A DNA stretch of 64,000 nucleotides from an uncultured Propionivibrio sp. (GCF_963666255.1 NZ_OY762656.1:1-64000); one strand, 5' to 3'; shown: positions 44,959 to 54,410, counted from the first letter of the stretch. Notes: generated from the letters alone by a model not told the origin. Translations and numbers: made by a program.

Positions 44959-46485
44959 CTAGCCCGAAACGTTCAGGTTGATATCGAGTTGCCGTGACGC
45001 GCCCTGGTCGTCGCGGCCCGACGCCAGTTTCTTGTTGCGCGCCCGCTCGATCATGTCGAGATATTCCGGCGTGATATCGCCGGTGACATAGTCGCCGTTG
45101 AAGCAGGACGTGTCGAAACGCGTCAGGCTCGGCTTGAGATCGCTGACCGAAGCCTTGAGCGTGTCCAGCTCCTGATAGACCAGCGCATCGGCACCGATCT
45201 CGCGGCAGATCTCCTCGTCGGTGCGGTCGGTCGCGATCAGTTCATTGCGCGTCGGCATATCGATGCCATAGACGTTGGGATAGCGCACGGGCGGCGCGGC
45301 CGAAGCGAAATAGACTTTGAGGGCACCGGCGGCGCGCGCCATCTCGACGATTTCGCCGCTGGTCGTGCCGCGCACGATCGAGTCATCGACCAGCAGCACG
45401 CGCTTGCCCTTGAACTCCTGCGTGACGGTATTGAGCTTCTGGCGCACCGATTTCTTGCGCACCGACTGGCCGGGCATGATGAAGGTGCGGCCGATGTAGC
45501 GGTTCTTGACGAAGCCCTCGCGATACGGCAGCCCGAGCTTTTGCGCCAGTTGCATCGCCGACGGCCGGCTCGAGTCCGGAATCGGGATGACAACGTCGAT
45601 TTCATCGACCGGCAGTTTCTTGGCGACGAGATCGGCAAGGTACTCGCCCATCACGAGGCGCGTCTCATACACCGAGACACCATCGATGACCGAGTCGGGA
45701 CGCGCGAGATAGACGAACTCGAAGATGCACGGCGACAGCACCGGATGATCGGCGCACTGGCGCGCATGCATCTGGTGATCCAGACCGACGAAGATCGCTT
45801 CGCCCGGCGCGACGTCGCGCAGGACCCTGAAACCGAGCGTGTCGAGCGCGACCGACTCGGAGGCGACCAGAAACTCCTGTCCCGCCGGCGTATCGTTGAC
45901 ACCGACCACCAGCGGACGGATGCCAAACGGGTCGCGGAAGGCGAGCAGGCCGTGGCCGGCGATCATCACGACGACGGCATAGGCGCCCTTGCAGCGGCGA
46001 TGCACGCCGGAGACCGCCTTGAAGATCATGTCGGGATCGAGCCGGTAACCGCTCGCCGATTCCTGCAGTTCGTGCGCCAGTACGTTGAGCAGCACTTCCG
46101 AGTCGGAGCTCGTGTTGATGTGGCGCAGATCCTGGCGGAACATGTCCTCCTGCAGCTGCTGCGTATTGGTCAGGTTGCCGTTGTGCGCGAGCACCAGGCC
46201 GAAGGGCGAATTCACGTAGAAAGGCTGCGACTCGGCCGAATCCGACGACGAACCGGCGGTCGGATAGCGGCAGTGCGCGATGCCCATGTTGCCGGGCAGT
46301 GCGCGCATGTTGCGCGTGCGGAAGACGTCGCGGACGAGGCCCGACCCCTTGTGCATGTAGAACGCGTCGCCATCGCCCGTGGCGATGCCGGCAGCATCCT
46401 GCCCGCGATGTTGAAGAACCATCAGCCCGTCATACAGCAGCTGATTGACGGGCGAAGTCGCCATGACGCCGAGAATACCGCACAT
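44959..46485 (-). CDS. purF: amidophosphoribosyltransferase
   Basis: First committed enzyme of purine synthesis: makes phosphoribosylamine from PRPP and glutamine. It has 508 residues. ATG 46485 puts the catalytic Cys at position 2 (MCGILGVM), as needed after Met removal; the longer frame upstream is not used. Glutaminase features are LQHRGQDAAGIAT, HCRYPTAG and LAHNGNLTN; the PRPP-binding loop is VLLVDDSIVRGTTSGEIV. cvpA ends eight bases upstream, the conserved cvpA-purF pairing. A strong hairpin follows. Confidence 0.96.
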   Translation of the reverse strand: MCGILGVMATSPVNQLLYDGLMVLQHRGQDAAGIATGDGDAFYMHKGSGLVRDVFRTRNMRALPGNMGIAHCRYPTAGSSSDSAESQPFYVNSPFGLVLAHNGNLTNTQQLQEDMFRQDLRHINTSSDSEVLLNVLAHELQESASGYRLDPDMIFKAVSGVHRRCKGAYAVVVMIAGHGLLAFRDPFGIRPLVVGVNDTPAGQEFLVASESVALDTLGFRVLRDVAPGEAIFVGLDHQMHARQCADHPVLSPCIFEFVYLARPDSVIDGVSVYETRLVMGEYLADLVAKKLPVDEIDVVIPIPDSSRPSAMQLAQKLGLPYREGFVKNRYIGRTFIMPGQSVRKKSVRQKLNTVTQEFKGKRVLLVDDSIVRGTTSGEIVEMARAAGALKVYFASAAPPVRYPNVYGIDMPTRNELIATDRTDEEICREIGADALVYQELDTLKASVSDLKPSLTRFDTSCFNGDYVTGDITPEYLDMIERARNKKLASGRDDQGASRQLDINLNVSG

Positions 46486-46493
46486 AAGATTTC

Positions 46494-46985
46494 CTACCTG
46501 AAACGAATCCGTTTGGCGACGTCCACCGGCAGCCAGGGCTTGCCGGCGAGCACCGCCGTCTCGAGCGGCGCCGAAAAATACGCATCGGCCCACCATTTCT
46601 CCTTCGGCAGCGAGGTCATGCCGCCGACGGCCACCAACACCAGCACGATCGCCAGACCACGGACGGCGCCGAACACCACGCCGAGCAGACGATCGCTCAA
46701 ACTGAGACCCAATGCCTTGAGCAGGCCGCGCACAGCCAGGCGCAAGAGCGCCATCAGCACGAGCACAACGACGAACACCGCCACCCAGGCGGCAACGGTG
46801 CGCATGGCCGGATCGGCAATGCCGTCGAAAAACACCCGCGCCACTTCACTTCCCCAGGACTTGGCCGCAAAGAAGGCCAATACCCAGGCGACCAGCGCAA
46901 TGATCTCGCCAACCACGCCCCGCCATAAACCCAATGCCACCGAGGCGCCGACCACCGCCATGACAACGTAATCGAGTGTGGTCAT
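46494..46985 (-). CDS. cvpA: CvpA family inner-membrane protein
   Basis: A membrane protein of 163 residues with four hydrophobic helices, in E. coli linked to colicin V production and envelope homeostasis. Family features are the N-terminal TLDYVVMAVVGASVALGLWRG with GVVGEIIALVAWVLAF and the SDRLLGVVFGAVRGLAIVLV block. ATG 46985 overlaps the dedD stop (ATGA) and the stop is eight bases before purF, so dedD-cvpA-purF is one unit. Confidence 0.92.
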   Translation of the reverse strand: MTTLDYVVMAVVGASVALGLWRGVVGEIIALVAWVLAFFAAKSWGSEVARVFFDGIADPAMRTVAAWVAVFVVVLVLMALLRLAVRGLLKALGLSLSDRLLGVVFGAVRGLAIVLVLVAVGGMTSLPKEKWWADAYFSAPLETAVLAGKPWLPVDVAKRIRFR

Positions 46986-47719
46986 GGTTTGGCGGCGACG
47001 ACGCCGTTGACGCCGATTCTCTTCATCTTGTCGAGGGCCTTTTCCGCGCCATCGCGGTTCGGGAACGGCCCGACGCGCACGCGCGTCTTCTTGCCCTCCG
47101 GCGAATCGAGCGGCTCGGTAAAGACCTTGAGGCCGAGTTCGCCGAGTTTGCTCTGCAGTACCTTGACGTTACCCTGGTTGGCGAAAGCGCCGATCAGTAT
47201 GACGAACTGGCCGTTGCCGTGTGCCGGCGCGCTCGCCTCGACATGTTTTCCGGACAGGATGGCGGCCGCACGATGCGCGTCGTCGCCATTGCGGTCGGCA
47301 GCTTTTTCCGGTGCTTTTTCGGCAGGCTTTTCCGGTGTTTTTTCAGGCGTCTTTTCCGTCGGCTTCTCGGCCGGTTTCGCCTTCTCCGGTACTTTTTCGG
47401 GGACTTTCTCCACCGGCGTTTCAAGCGGTTTTTCGGCCGGAGGCGCTTTCTCGGTCAGCGCAACCTTCTCTGCCGGCTTCTCGACGGCAGCGGGCGCGGC
47501 ACGCTCGACCGGCTCGGACTTCATCCGCGCCGACTTGGGCGCGAATGCAGCCTGGTCCTGTCCGGGAATACGGATCTGGACGTCCTGCACCTGTTGTTTG
47601 GGCTCGTCGTCCATCACCATCGGCAGCACGACGGCCGCGAATCCAGCAAACGCCACCGCACCGACCAGTCGGCGGCGCGCCCGTTTTTTCAGCAGTTCGG
47701 CATCAGAAGAGTCGGACAT
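46982..47719 (-). CDS. dedD: SPOR-domain cell-division protein DedD
   Basis: A septal protein of 245 residues. A short cytoplasmic N-terminus (AELLKKRARRRLVG) precedes one membrane helix (about 18-37), then a long periplasmic linker of PEK and AEK repeats (about 75-150), and a C-terminal SPOR domain (FVILIGAFANQGNVKVLQSKL through VRVGPFPNRDGAEKALDKMK) that binds denuded peptidoglycan at the division site. The start is ATG 47719; a TTG three codons upstream is unlikely. It sits between folC and cvpA as in most betaproteobacteria. Confidence 0.9.
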   Translation of the reverse strand: MSDSSDAELLKKRARRRLVGAVAFAGFAAVVLPMVMDDEPKQQVQDVQIRIPGQDQAAFAPKSARMKSEPVERAAPAAVEKPAEKVALTEKAPPAEKPLETPVEKVPEKVPEKAKPAEKPTEKTPEKTPEKPAEKAPEKAADRNGDDAHRAAAILSGKHVEASAPAHGNGQFVILIGAFANQGNVKVLQSKLGELGLKVFTEPLDSPEGKKTRVRVGPFPNRDGAEKALDKMKRIGVNGVVAAKP

Positions 47720-47743
47720 CGGTTTCAAACGGAACGAGAAAGA

Positions 47744-49078
47744 TCAGGAGCGCCCGGACGGAAGCGGAGAATCGCCGCGCGCAGCGACTACCCGCAGCAC
47801 GGCCGCGACCGTATGGAACGAACCAAAGGCCGCAATTCTATCATTTTCCCCCGCCCGCCCGACAGCACACGCAAAGGCCGCCTCCGGCGAGTCGAAAACC
47901 TCGACGTTTCCGCCGAGTCCGGCGACGGCACGCGCCACGGTTCCGGCCGGCGCGCCGCGCGGCACATCAAGGCCGGCGACGAGCCAGACATCGACGCGGC
48001 CGGCCAGCGTCGCCAGCGCGCCGGCAATGTCCTTGTCGGCCAGCATGCCGACGACGGCCAGCGTCTTGCCGGCGCAGGGCATCGCCTCGAGATTCTCCGC
48101 CAGCCCGGCTGCCGCCTGAGGATTATGGGCCACATCGACGATGACGCACGGATGCTCGCCGATGATCTCGAACCGCCCCGCCAGCCGCACCGTGCGCAGC
48201 CCGGTTTCGATCGCTGCGCGCGGCACCGGCAGGCGCGCCTGCAGCAGGGCCACCGCCGTCAGCGCGGCAGCGGCGTTGCGCAACTGACAGGCGCCTTTCA
48301 ACGCAGGCAGCGGCAGGCCTTCCCAGCGCGTGTCGCCGCTCGCGAACGTCCACGCCTGAGCCTCGGCCGCCATCGTGAAATCCCGGCCGATCAGGCGCAG
48401 GTCTGCGCCAATCGATGCAGCGTGCGCGCACAGGGTCCCGGGCGGCACCGGATCGGCGCACAGCGCCGGCCGAGCAGGACGGAAGATGCCGGCCTTCTCG
48501 AAACCGATCGCTTCGCGCGTCGTTCCCAGCCAATCGGTGTGATCGAGCGCAATACCGGTCACGATGGCGCAATCGGCATCATAGACATTGACGGCATCAA
48601 GGCGGCCACCGAGACCCACTTCGAGGATCGCGACGCCAACACCCTGCGCGGCAAAGACTTCCCAGGCCGCCAGCGTGCCGAACTCGAAATAGGTCAGCGC
48701 GATGCCGCCGGCCGCCTGCCGCGCCGCCTCGACGCGCGCGAAGGCGCGGACAAGATCGGCATCGGACGCCGGCACACCGTCGACCCGGACGCGTTCGTTA
48801 TAGACGAGCAGGTGCGGCGACGTGTAGCAGCCGGTACGAACACCGGCGGCGCGGTAGATCGTTTCCAGGTACGCGCAGGTCGAGCCTTTGCCGTTGGTGC
48901 CGCCGACAACGACCACGGGGCAATGCTGTCGCTGCTGCAACTCGGCCTTGACGCGGGCGACGCGCTCGAGGCCGAGTTCGATGCCGGCCTGCCCCTTCGG
49001 ATGCAGGCCTTCCAGATGAGCCAGCCAATCGTTCAAGCTATTCACGTCGAACCCCGGTGCGTAGGACAAAGGCGGCAT
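47744..49078 (-). CDS. folC: bifunctional folylpolyglutamate/dihydrofolate synthase
   Basis: Adds glutamate to folates and makes dihydrofolate from dihydropteroate. It has 444 residues from ATG 49078; a GTG twelve codons in gives the common start MNSLNDWLAHLEGLHP and may be the true one. The ATP-binding loop is GGTNGKGSTCAYLE; other Mur-ligase features are GCYTSPHLLVYNERV, FEFGTLAAWEVF, EVGLGGRLDAVN, ALDHTDWLG with FEKAGIF, and DVAHNPQAA. dedD follows after 24 bases. Upstream is a substrate-binding protein rather than the usual accD. Confidence 0.93.
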   Translation of the reverse strand: MPPLSYAPGFDVNSLNDWLAHLEGLHPKGQAGIELGLERVARVKAELQQRQHCPVVVVGGTNGKGSTCAYLETIYRAAGVRTGCYTSPHLLVYNERVRVDGVPASDADLVRAFARVEAARQAAGGIALTYFEFGTLAAWEVFAAQGVGVAILEVGLGGRLDAVNVYDADCAIVTGIALDHTDWLGTTREAIGFEKAGIFRPARPALCADPVPPGTLCAHAASIGADLRLIGRDFTMAAEAQAWTFASGDTRWEGLPLPALKGACQLRNAAAALTAVALLQARLPVPRAAIETGLRTVRLAGRFEIIGEHPCVIVDVAHNPQAAAGLAENLEAMPCAGKTLAVVGMLADKDIAGALATLAGRVDVWLVAGLDVPRGAPAGTVARAVAGLGGNVEVFDSPEAAFACAVGRAGENDRIAAFGSFHTVAAVLRVVAARGDSPLPSGRS

Positions 49079-49106
49079 TATTGCAGATCGGGCGGAAAAA
49101 CCGGCG

Positions 49107-49946
49107 CTAGCGCATGTCGGCGGGCAAGGCCTCCGACGGAATGCGCTGCACGCCGCCGTAGTACTTCGCCATGATCCGGCGGAAGGTCCCGTTTCTCTTG
49201 ATCAGGGCCAGCCCTTCGGCAAATTTGCCGACGTAATGGCCATCGGCATCGCGCGTACGCGAACACGCCAGCGACACATCCCCGCGGTTGAACGGCGCCG
49301 TCCGCGCATACGCACCGGACTCCTCGCGAAACAGCGATGTCAGGAAATACTGGCCAGTCAGATCGACGATCGCCCACAGATCGATGCGCCCGGCCACCAG
49401 TTGCCTGGCCGAGCCTTCGTGCGAGGTGTTCGGTATCAGTGTCAGCCCCGGCATCCGCTGCAGTGTGCGCATGATGCCACTGGAATTGAGCGCGCCAATG
49501 CCAAGTCCGCGCAGGCGGTCGGGACTGATATCGGCAAACCCGTCGGGAAAGCGTCGGCGATCGTAGAAGAAGGTCTGCAGCACATAGAGAATGACGCTGC
49601 CCATCCGCACGTTGGCCGCCACCCCCGGATCCTCGTACAAGACCTGCCCACCGATCGCGCAGGTTACAGCGCCGGTCTCAAGATAATGGATCATGCGCGC
49701 CACCGGATAGAAGCGCAGATCGACCTCGACGTTCACCGCCTGAAACGCGGCGAGCGCCAGATCGATCGCCAGCCCCTTGTCCGGCCCTGCCGCGTCCTGG
49801 TAGATCGGCGGATATTCAAAGGCGCCGAGTTCGACGCGGTCGGCAGCCGCGGCATGACCGGCCGTCAGCGCAGTCACCACCGTCAGCCAAAGCGCCGAGG
49901 ACCGCCATCGCGACCGTCCCTTTTCCCAGCTTCTTTCATGCCCCAT
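49107..49946 (-). CDS. stand-alone periplasmic solute-binding protein (family 3)
   Basis: A secreted protein of 279 residues. A basic N-terminus and hydrophobic signal (to about residue 34, ending HAAAADR) lead into a type II periplasmic-binding fold: LGAFEYPPIYQDAAGPDKGLA, the Arg-bearing FYPVARMIHYLETGAV, and a C-terminal KFAEGLALIKRNGTFRRIMAKYY, as in amino-acid-binding proteins of ABC systems. No permease or ATPase is nearby, so it may be an orphan receptor or may not serve transport. It occupies the place between trpA and folC where accD is common in betaproteobacteria. A hairpin separates it from trpA. Confidence 0.75.
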   Translation of the reverse strand: MGHERSWEKGRSRWRSSALWLTVVTALTAGHAAAADRVELGAFEYPPIYQDAAGPDKGLAIDLALAAFQAVNVEVDLRFYPVARMIHYLETGAVTCAIGGQVLYEDPGVAANVRMGSVILYVLQTFFYDRRRFPDGFADISPDRLRGLGIGALNSSGIMRTLQRMPGLTLIPNTSHEGSARQLVAGRIDLWAIVDLTGQYFLTSLFREESGAYARTAPFNRGDVSLACSRTRDADGHYVGKFAEGLALIKRNGTFRRIMAKYYGGVQRIPSEALPADMR

Positions 49947-50007
49947 CGCCCACCCCCTTGCGCCGCAAGGCCATTATCCCGGCGACATCGACGATGCAGA
50001 AGACGAC

Positions 50008-50035
50008 GGCGCGCATCGCCATGACGATGCGCGCC
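50008..50035 (-). terminator. hairpin after trpA
   Basis: GGCGCGCATCG (50008-50018) and CGATGCGCGCC (50025-50035) form a perfect 11-base-pair stem with a six-base loop, 15 bases after the trpA stop. There is no clear T run. Confidence 0.55.
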
Positions 50036-50050
50036 GCATCAGGCGACCGC

Positions 50051-50872
50051 CTATGCCGGCGGGATGCCGCGCGAACCGGCATCGACACCGGCGCGCAAGT
50101 CGACCACCAATGCCTTCACCCGGGCACAGACGGTGTCGGGTGTCGAACGCTCTATTTCCTCGATGATGCGACTACCGACCACCACCGCGTCGGCGCAGGC
50201 AGCGACGGCACCGGCCGTCGCCGCGTCGCGGATGCCGAAACCGACGCCGACCGGCACGCCGGTCGCCGTGCGCAGTTCCGGAATACGCGCCGCCACCGAC
50301 GCCACGTCGAGCGCCGCCGAACCGGTGACGCCCTTGAGCGAAACGTAATAGACGTAGCCACTGGCGAGTTCGCCGACGCGGGCGATGCGCTCGGGCGTCG
50401 ACGTCGGCGCCAGCAGGAAGATCGGATCAAGCGCATTGGCATTCATCGCCTGCGCGAAGCTGCCGCCTTCCTCTGGCGGATAGTCGACAACCAGCACGCC
50501 ATCGACACCAGCGTCGAACGCGGTTTCGGCAAACGCCTGGAGCCCCATCGCCTCGATCGGATTGGCATAACCCATGAGCACGACCGGTGTGACATTGTCA
50601 TCGGCGCGGAAACTTGCAACCATGCCGAGCACCTGGCGCAGGCTGACGCCCTTGGCCAGCGCGCGCTCGGAAGCACGCTGGATGGTCGGTCCGTCGGCCA
50701 TCGGATCGGAGAACGGCACGCCGAGTTCGATGATGTCGGCGCCGGCCTCGACCAGCGAGTGCATCAGCGGCACGGTCAACGCCGGATCGGGGTCGCCGGC
50801 AGTAATGAACGGGATCAGCGCCTTGCGGCCCTGAGACTGAAGACGCTCGAATGTAGCCTGGATCTTGGACAT
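50051..50872 (-). CDS. trpA: tryptophan synthase alpha subunit
   Basis: Splits indole-3-glycerol phosphate to indole and glyceraldehyde-3-phosphate and passes indole to TrpB. It has 273 residues with the TIM-barrel signature [11 protein letters not shown], catalytic Glu in [23 protein letters not shown], catalytic Asp in [14 protein letters not shown], and phosphate-binding [11 protein letters not shown] and VGFGIRD. GAGGAGG precedes ATG 50872, nine bases after the trpB stop. Confidence 0.97.
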   Translation of the reverse strand: MSKIQATFERLQSQGRKALIPFITAGDPDPALTVPLMHSLVEAGADIIELGVPFSDPMADGPTIQRASERALAKGVSLRQVLGMVASFRADDNVTPVVLMGYANPIEAMGLQAFAETAFDAGVDGVLVVDYPPEEGGSFAQAMNANALDPIFLLAPTSTPERIARVGELASGYVYYVSLKGVTGSAALDVASVAARIPELRTATGVPVGVGFGIRDAATAGAVAACADAVVVGSRIIEEIERSTPDTVCARVKALVVDLRAGVDAGSRGIPPA

Positions 50873-50881
50873 GACGCCTCC

Positions 50882-52087
50882 TCAGAACTGGATGCCGGAT
50901 TTTTCGGCGACGGTATGCATATCCTTGTCGCCGCGACCGGAAAGATTGACGAGCAGGATCTTGTCCTTGCCCATTGTCGGCGCGATCTTCATCGCGTGGG
51001 CGAGTGCATGGCTCGACTCAAGCGCCGGAATGATGCCCTCGGTCAGGCAGAGGCGATGGAAAGCCGCCAGCGCCTCTGCATCGTCGATCGTCGCGTACTC
51101 GGCGCGACCGGTGTCCTTGAGCCACGCATGCTCGGGACCGACGCCGGGATAATCGAGACCGGCCGAGACCGAATGCGTTTCGATGATCTGGCCGTTGGCA
51201 TCCTGCAGGAGGTAAGTGCGATTGCCGTGCAGCACGCCGGGACGACCGGCGGTCAGCGAGGCGGCGTGACGTCCGCTGGCGATGCCGTCGCCGGCTGCTT
51301 CGACACCGATGAGGCGAACCTCGTGGTAATCGATGTAGGGATGGAAAATGCCCATCGCATTGGAGCCGCCGCCGACACAGGCGATCACCACATCCGGCTG
51401 GCGCCCGCACTGCACGGGCATCTGCACGATGGCCTCCTGACCGATGACGGCCTGGAAGTCGCGCACCATCATCGGATACGGGTGCGGTCCGGCGACGGTG
51501 CCGATGATGTAGAAGGTATTGGAGATGTTCGTCACCCAGTCGCGCATCGCCTCGTTGAGCGCATCCTTGAGCGTCTTCGAGCCGCTTTCGACCGGCACCA
51601 CGGTGGCGCCGAGCAGCTTCATGCGATAGACATTGGCGGCCTGGCGACGGACGTCTTCCGAGCCCATGTAGACGATGCACTCCATGCCGTAGCGAGCGGC
51701 CACCGTTGCCGTCGCGACGCCGTGCTGGCCGGCCCCGGTTTCGGCGATGACGCGCTTCTTGCCCATGCGTCGCGCCAGCATGGCCTGGCCGATGCAGTTG
51801 TTCACCTTGTGCGCGCCGGTGTGGTTGAGATCCTCGCGCTTCAGGTAGATCTGCGCGCCGCCAAGTTCGTCGGACAGGCGCCGGGCATGATAGATCGGAC
51901 TCGGGCGACCGACGTAGTGCTTGAGTTCGTATTCGAATTCGGCGATGAAGGCCGGATCGCGCCGGGCCTCGTCATAGGCGAGCCGAAGCTCGTCGAGCGC
52001 CGGGATCAGCGTCTCGGCAACAAAGATGCCGCCATATGGACCAAAATGGCCGGCGGCATCGGGCAATGCATAGGGGATATCACTCAT
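50882..52087 (-). CDS. trpB: tryptophan synthase beta subunit
   Basis: PLP enzyme that joins indole and serine to tryptophan. It has 401 residues. Features: [13 protein letters not shown], the PLP Lys in [30 protein letters not shown], the phosphate loop [12 protein letters not shown] and [22 protein letters not shown] precedes ATG 52087. The 166-base gap to trpF has no gene. trpF-trpB-trpA is the usual split trp group of betaproteobacteria; trpE, G, D and C are elsewhere. Confidence 0.97.
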   Translation of the reverse strand: MSDIPYALPDAAGHFGPYGGIFVAETLIPALDELRLAYDEARRDPAFIAEFEYELKHYVGRPSPIYHARRLSDELGGAQIYLKREDLNHTGAHKVNNCIGQAMLARRMGKKRVIAETGAGQHGVATATVAARYGMECIVYMGSEDVRRQAANVYRMKLLGATVVPVESGSKTLKDALNEAMRDWVTNISNTFYIIGTVAGPHPYPMMVRDFQAVIGQEAIVQMPVQCGRQPDVVIACVGGGSNAMGIFHPYIDYHEVRLIGVEAAGDGIASGRHAASLTAGRPGVLHGNRTYLLQDANGQIIETHSVSAGLDYPGVGPEHAWLKDTGRAEYATIDDAEALAAFHRLCLTEGIIPALESSHALAHAMKIAPTMGKDKILLVNLSGRGDKDMHTVAEKSGIQF

Positions 52088-52253
52088 GAGAACTCCTTGG
52101 AAACAGAACGTGTGAAAGCGGACGAACGACGGCGCGCGCCGTCGGCGTCAGGCGTGGTCGGCGTAAAAACGCCGCCAGCAATCACGTGTATGTCCACCCG
52201 GAGTCTTGCGCATCAACTGCTTCCCGTAAAGCCCTCGTTGCAACGCCGCACCG

Positions 52254-52913
52254 CTAACCGGCCGGCGTCTCTTTCATTTCTGCCTCGGCACCGCGCACTG
52301 CGGCGACGAAGGCCTGCATCTTTTCGGCGTCCTTGATGCCTTTTCCGGACTCGATCCCCGACGAGACATCCACCGCCGCCGGGCGCACGCGCCGGACGGC
52401 ATCGGCCACGTTGGCCACATCGAGCCCGCCCGAGAGAATCACCGGCTTGTCGAGCCGCTCGGGGATCAGGGCCCAGTCGAAGACCTTGCCACCGCCACCG
52501 TAGCCTTCGACAAAGGCATCGAGCAAAATCGCCTGCGCCGAGGGAAACACCTGAGCGTATTGTAGCAAATCCATGCCCGGCTTCACCCGTGCCGCCTTGA
52601 TGAAGGGGCGGTCGAACTGGCGGCAATAGGCCTCATCCTCGTCGCCGTGGAACTGCAGCAGATGGATCGGCACCGCCGCCAGCGTCGCCCGCAGCTGGGC
52701 TGGATCGGCGTTGACGAACAGCCCGACGATCGTCACGAAGGGCGGCACCAGGCGCGCCAAGGCCGCCGCCTGCGCCAGATCGACGTGGCGCGGACTCGGC
52801 GGGTAGAAGACCAGCCCGATCGCATCGGCACCGGCCTCGACCGCCGCCAGCACATCCTGCGGCCGCGTCAGGCCGCACATCTTGATCCGTGTCCTTCCCG
52901 ATACCACCGTCAT
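52254..52913 (-). CDS. trpF: phosphoribosylanthranilate isomerase
   Basis: Amadori isomerase of tryptophan synthesis, a TIM barrel of 219 residues. Seen: the catalytic Cys in RIKMCGLTRPQDV, GLVFYPPSPRHV, LLQFHGDEDEAYC, catalytic Asp in ILLDAFVEGYGGGGKVFDW, ILSGGLDVANV and VDVSSGIESGKGIKD. ATG 52913 overlaps the truA stop (ATGA). The C-terminus has a short extra tail. trpB lies 166 bases downstream. Confidence 0.96.
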   Translation of the reverse strand: MTVVSGRTRIKMCGLTRPQDVLAAVEAGADAIGLVFYPPSPRHVDLAQAAALARLVPPFVTIVGLFVNADPAQLRATLAAVPIHLLQFHGDEDEAYCRQFDRPFIKAARVKPGMDLLQYAQVFPSAQAILLDAFVEGYGGGGKVFDWALIPERLDKPVILSGGLDVANVADAVRRVRPAAVDVSSGIESGKGIKDAEKMQAFVAAVRGAEAEMKETPAG

Positions 52914-53710
52914 CGCGGCAACGCTCCTTCCAGTTCGATCGGCATCGACGTCACCGTCTCCGGCAAGCCCCAATGCGCCTCATAGCTGACAGCGACGAGA
53001 TACAGCCCGGCTGCCGAAAAAGTCGGCGCGGCGACCCGCCGGTCCTTCATCGCCAGGAGTTCGGCCATCCAGCCGACCGCCTCGCGCCCCTGACCGATAT
53101 AGACGAGGCTGCCGACCAGATTGCGCACCATATGATGCAGGAAGGCACTCGCCTCGAACTCGAAGACGATCAAGTCACCGACCCGGTAGACCCGCGCTTC
53201 GCGCATCAGTTTCACCGGCGTTTTGGCCTGACAGCTGGCGGCGCGGAACGCCGAGAAATCATGCTCGCCGACGATCTGTGCCGCCGCTTGCTGCATGCGC
53301 TCCAGATCGAGCGGATGGTGATCCCAGCCGACCCGGCCATAACCGACGCCGGGGCGCTGCGGCCGGTTGAGCAGCAAATAGCGGTAACGGCGCCCGAAGG
53401 CGGAAAAGCGCGCGTGAAAGCCGTCGGCCACCGGCTGCGCCCAGCGCACCGACACCGCCTCCGGCAGAAAGGTATTGACGCCGCGCATCCAGGCGGTCAG
53501 CGGCCGTTCGACCGGCGCGTCGAAATGCACGACCTGTCCGGTCGCATGCACGCCGGCATCGGTACGCCCGGCGCAGACGACAGCCACCGGCTGCCCGGCG
53601 ATTTTCGCCAGCGCTGCTTCCAGCGCATCCTGCACCGAACCGCCGCCCGGCTGCGTTTGCCAGCCGCAAAAGGCGGCACCGTCATACTCGACACCAAGTG
53701 CGATACGCAT
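52910..53710 (-). CDS. truA: tRNA pseudouridine(38-40) synthase
   Basis: Modifies uridines 38-40 in the tRNA anticodon arm. It has 266 residues. The catalytic Asp lies in AGRTDAGVHATGQV; other features are VEYDGAAFCGWQTQ, FHARFSAFGRRYRYLL and the C-terminal FLHHMVRNLVGSLVYIG. ATG 53710 has GGGGGA upstream. It lies between the membrane-protein gene and trpF, with which it is translationally coupled. Confidence 0.96.
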   Translation of the reverse strand: MRIALGVEYDGAAFCGWQTQPGGGSVQDALEAALAKIAGQPVAVVCAGRTDAGVHATGQVVHFDAPVERPLTAWMRGVNTFLPEAVSVRWAQPVADGFHARFSAFGRRYRYLLLNRPQRPGVGYGRVGWDHHPLDLERMQQAAAQIVGEHDFSAFRAASCQAKTPVKLMREARVYRVGDLIVFEFEASAFLHHMVRNLVGSLVYIGQGREAVGWMAELLAMKDRRVAAPTFSAAGLYLVAVSYEAHWGLPETVTSMPIELEGALPR

Positions 53711-53712
53711 GG

Positions 53713-54327
53713 TCAGGTCCCCCGCGCCATCGCAACGCCCGCCACGCCGGCAACCGCAATCGCCGTCAGTACAATGGCATCGCGCCAACCGAGACGCTGT
53801 GCATGAATCTCGACCGGTTCACACGCCGTCGCCGCGGAATCGTCAAGCAGCACGGTCCAGTCGCGCGGCCGCGGCAAATCCTCGGCATAACGCAAAGCCA
53901 GCATCAGGCGCACGACGCCGCGATCGGGGTCAACACCGACGCGACGCAAGGGCGCCAGTGCGGCATGGGTCGCCGTCAGCAGATCCGGCAATGACATCGT
54001 TTCAAGGAAGGCGGCGACCGCCATCAGCACCAGCAGCAAGCGGCCGATATGCATCCAGGCTTGCGCCAGTCCCTCGTAGGTCGGTGCGTGATCGGAAGAC
54101 CAGAGCGGATCGCCGGCGGTGCCCCAGGCGAGAATGACGAAGAGCGATGCGAGCAGCCAGCGCGTCCGCCAGATGAGCTTCATCCCCCGCCGCACGATCG
54201 GCCGTCCCGCCAGACAGGCAAGGGCGAGCGCCGCGCCAAGCACGACGCCGCTCAACGACTGGACGGCAATCAACAGCGCGATCCAGACGATCAGGCGGGT
54301 GGCGGGGTGCAAGGGAAAGCGAGACAT
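53713..54327 (-). CDS. small membrane protein, possibly EcfT/CbiQ-like
   Basis: A membrane protein of 204 residues with about five hydrophobic segments. The N-terminus (LHPATRLIVWIALLIAVQSLSG) and the block LPDLLTATHAALAPLRRVG with LMLALRYAEDLPRPRDW recall transmembrane T components of energy-coupling-factor transporters, but no ATPase or S component is adjacent and the AxR-type coupling motifs are unclear. The start is ATG 54327, just downstream of the fimV terminator. It ends two bases before truA. A similar unnamed gene sits in this place in other betaproteobacteria, from memory. Confidence 0.6.
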   Translation of the reverse strand: MSRFPLHPATRLIVWIALLIAVQSLSGVVLGAALALACLAGRPIVRRGMKLIWRTRWLLASLFVILAWGTAGDPLWSSDHAPTYEGLAQAWMHIGRLLLVLMAVAAFLETMSLPDLLTATHAALAPLRRVGVDPDRGVVRLMLALRYAEDLPRPRDWTVLLDDSAATACEPVEIHAQRLGWRDAIVLTAIAVAGVAGVAMARGT

Positions 54328-54344
54328 GCGAATTGGATCATTGG

Positions 54345-54374
54345 AAAAAAAGCCGCAACCCCGAGGGTTGCGGC
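54345..54374 (-). terminator. intrinsic terminator of fimV
   Basis: On the minus strand GCCGCAACCC and GGGTTGCGGC form a perfect ten-base-pair stem with a three-base loop, followed by seven T. It lies 37 bases after the fimV stop and 18 bases before the next start codon. Confidence 0.9.
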
Positions 54375-54410
54375 AGATCATACGGGCCGGCGCAGCAATC
54401 CGGCGACACG

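Noticed and set aside
44692-44997. 101-residue plus-strand frame downstream of purF
   Set aside because: Arg-rich, no ribosome site, overlaps the purF hairpin and stop.
47270-47500. Short repeated units that could suggest a tandem repeat array or CRISPR
   Set aside because: They encode the PEK/AEK linker of DedD in frame; no spacers or constant repeat length.
46976-49174. 732-residue plus-strand open frame opposite dedD and folC
   Set aside because: Its low-complexity Phe/Arg part is the antisense of the dedD PEK linker.
49958-52336. 792-residue plus-strand open frame opposite trpA and trpB
   Set aside because: Shadow frame with no domain character; both trp genes are complete on the minus strand.
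52213-52626. 137-residue minus-strand frame overlapping trpF
   Set aside because: Different frame inside trpF; trpF has all its catalytic motifs and a coupled start.
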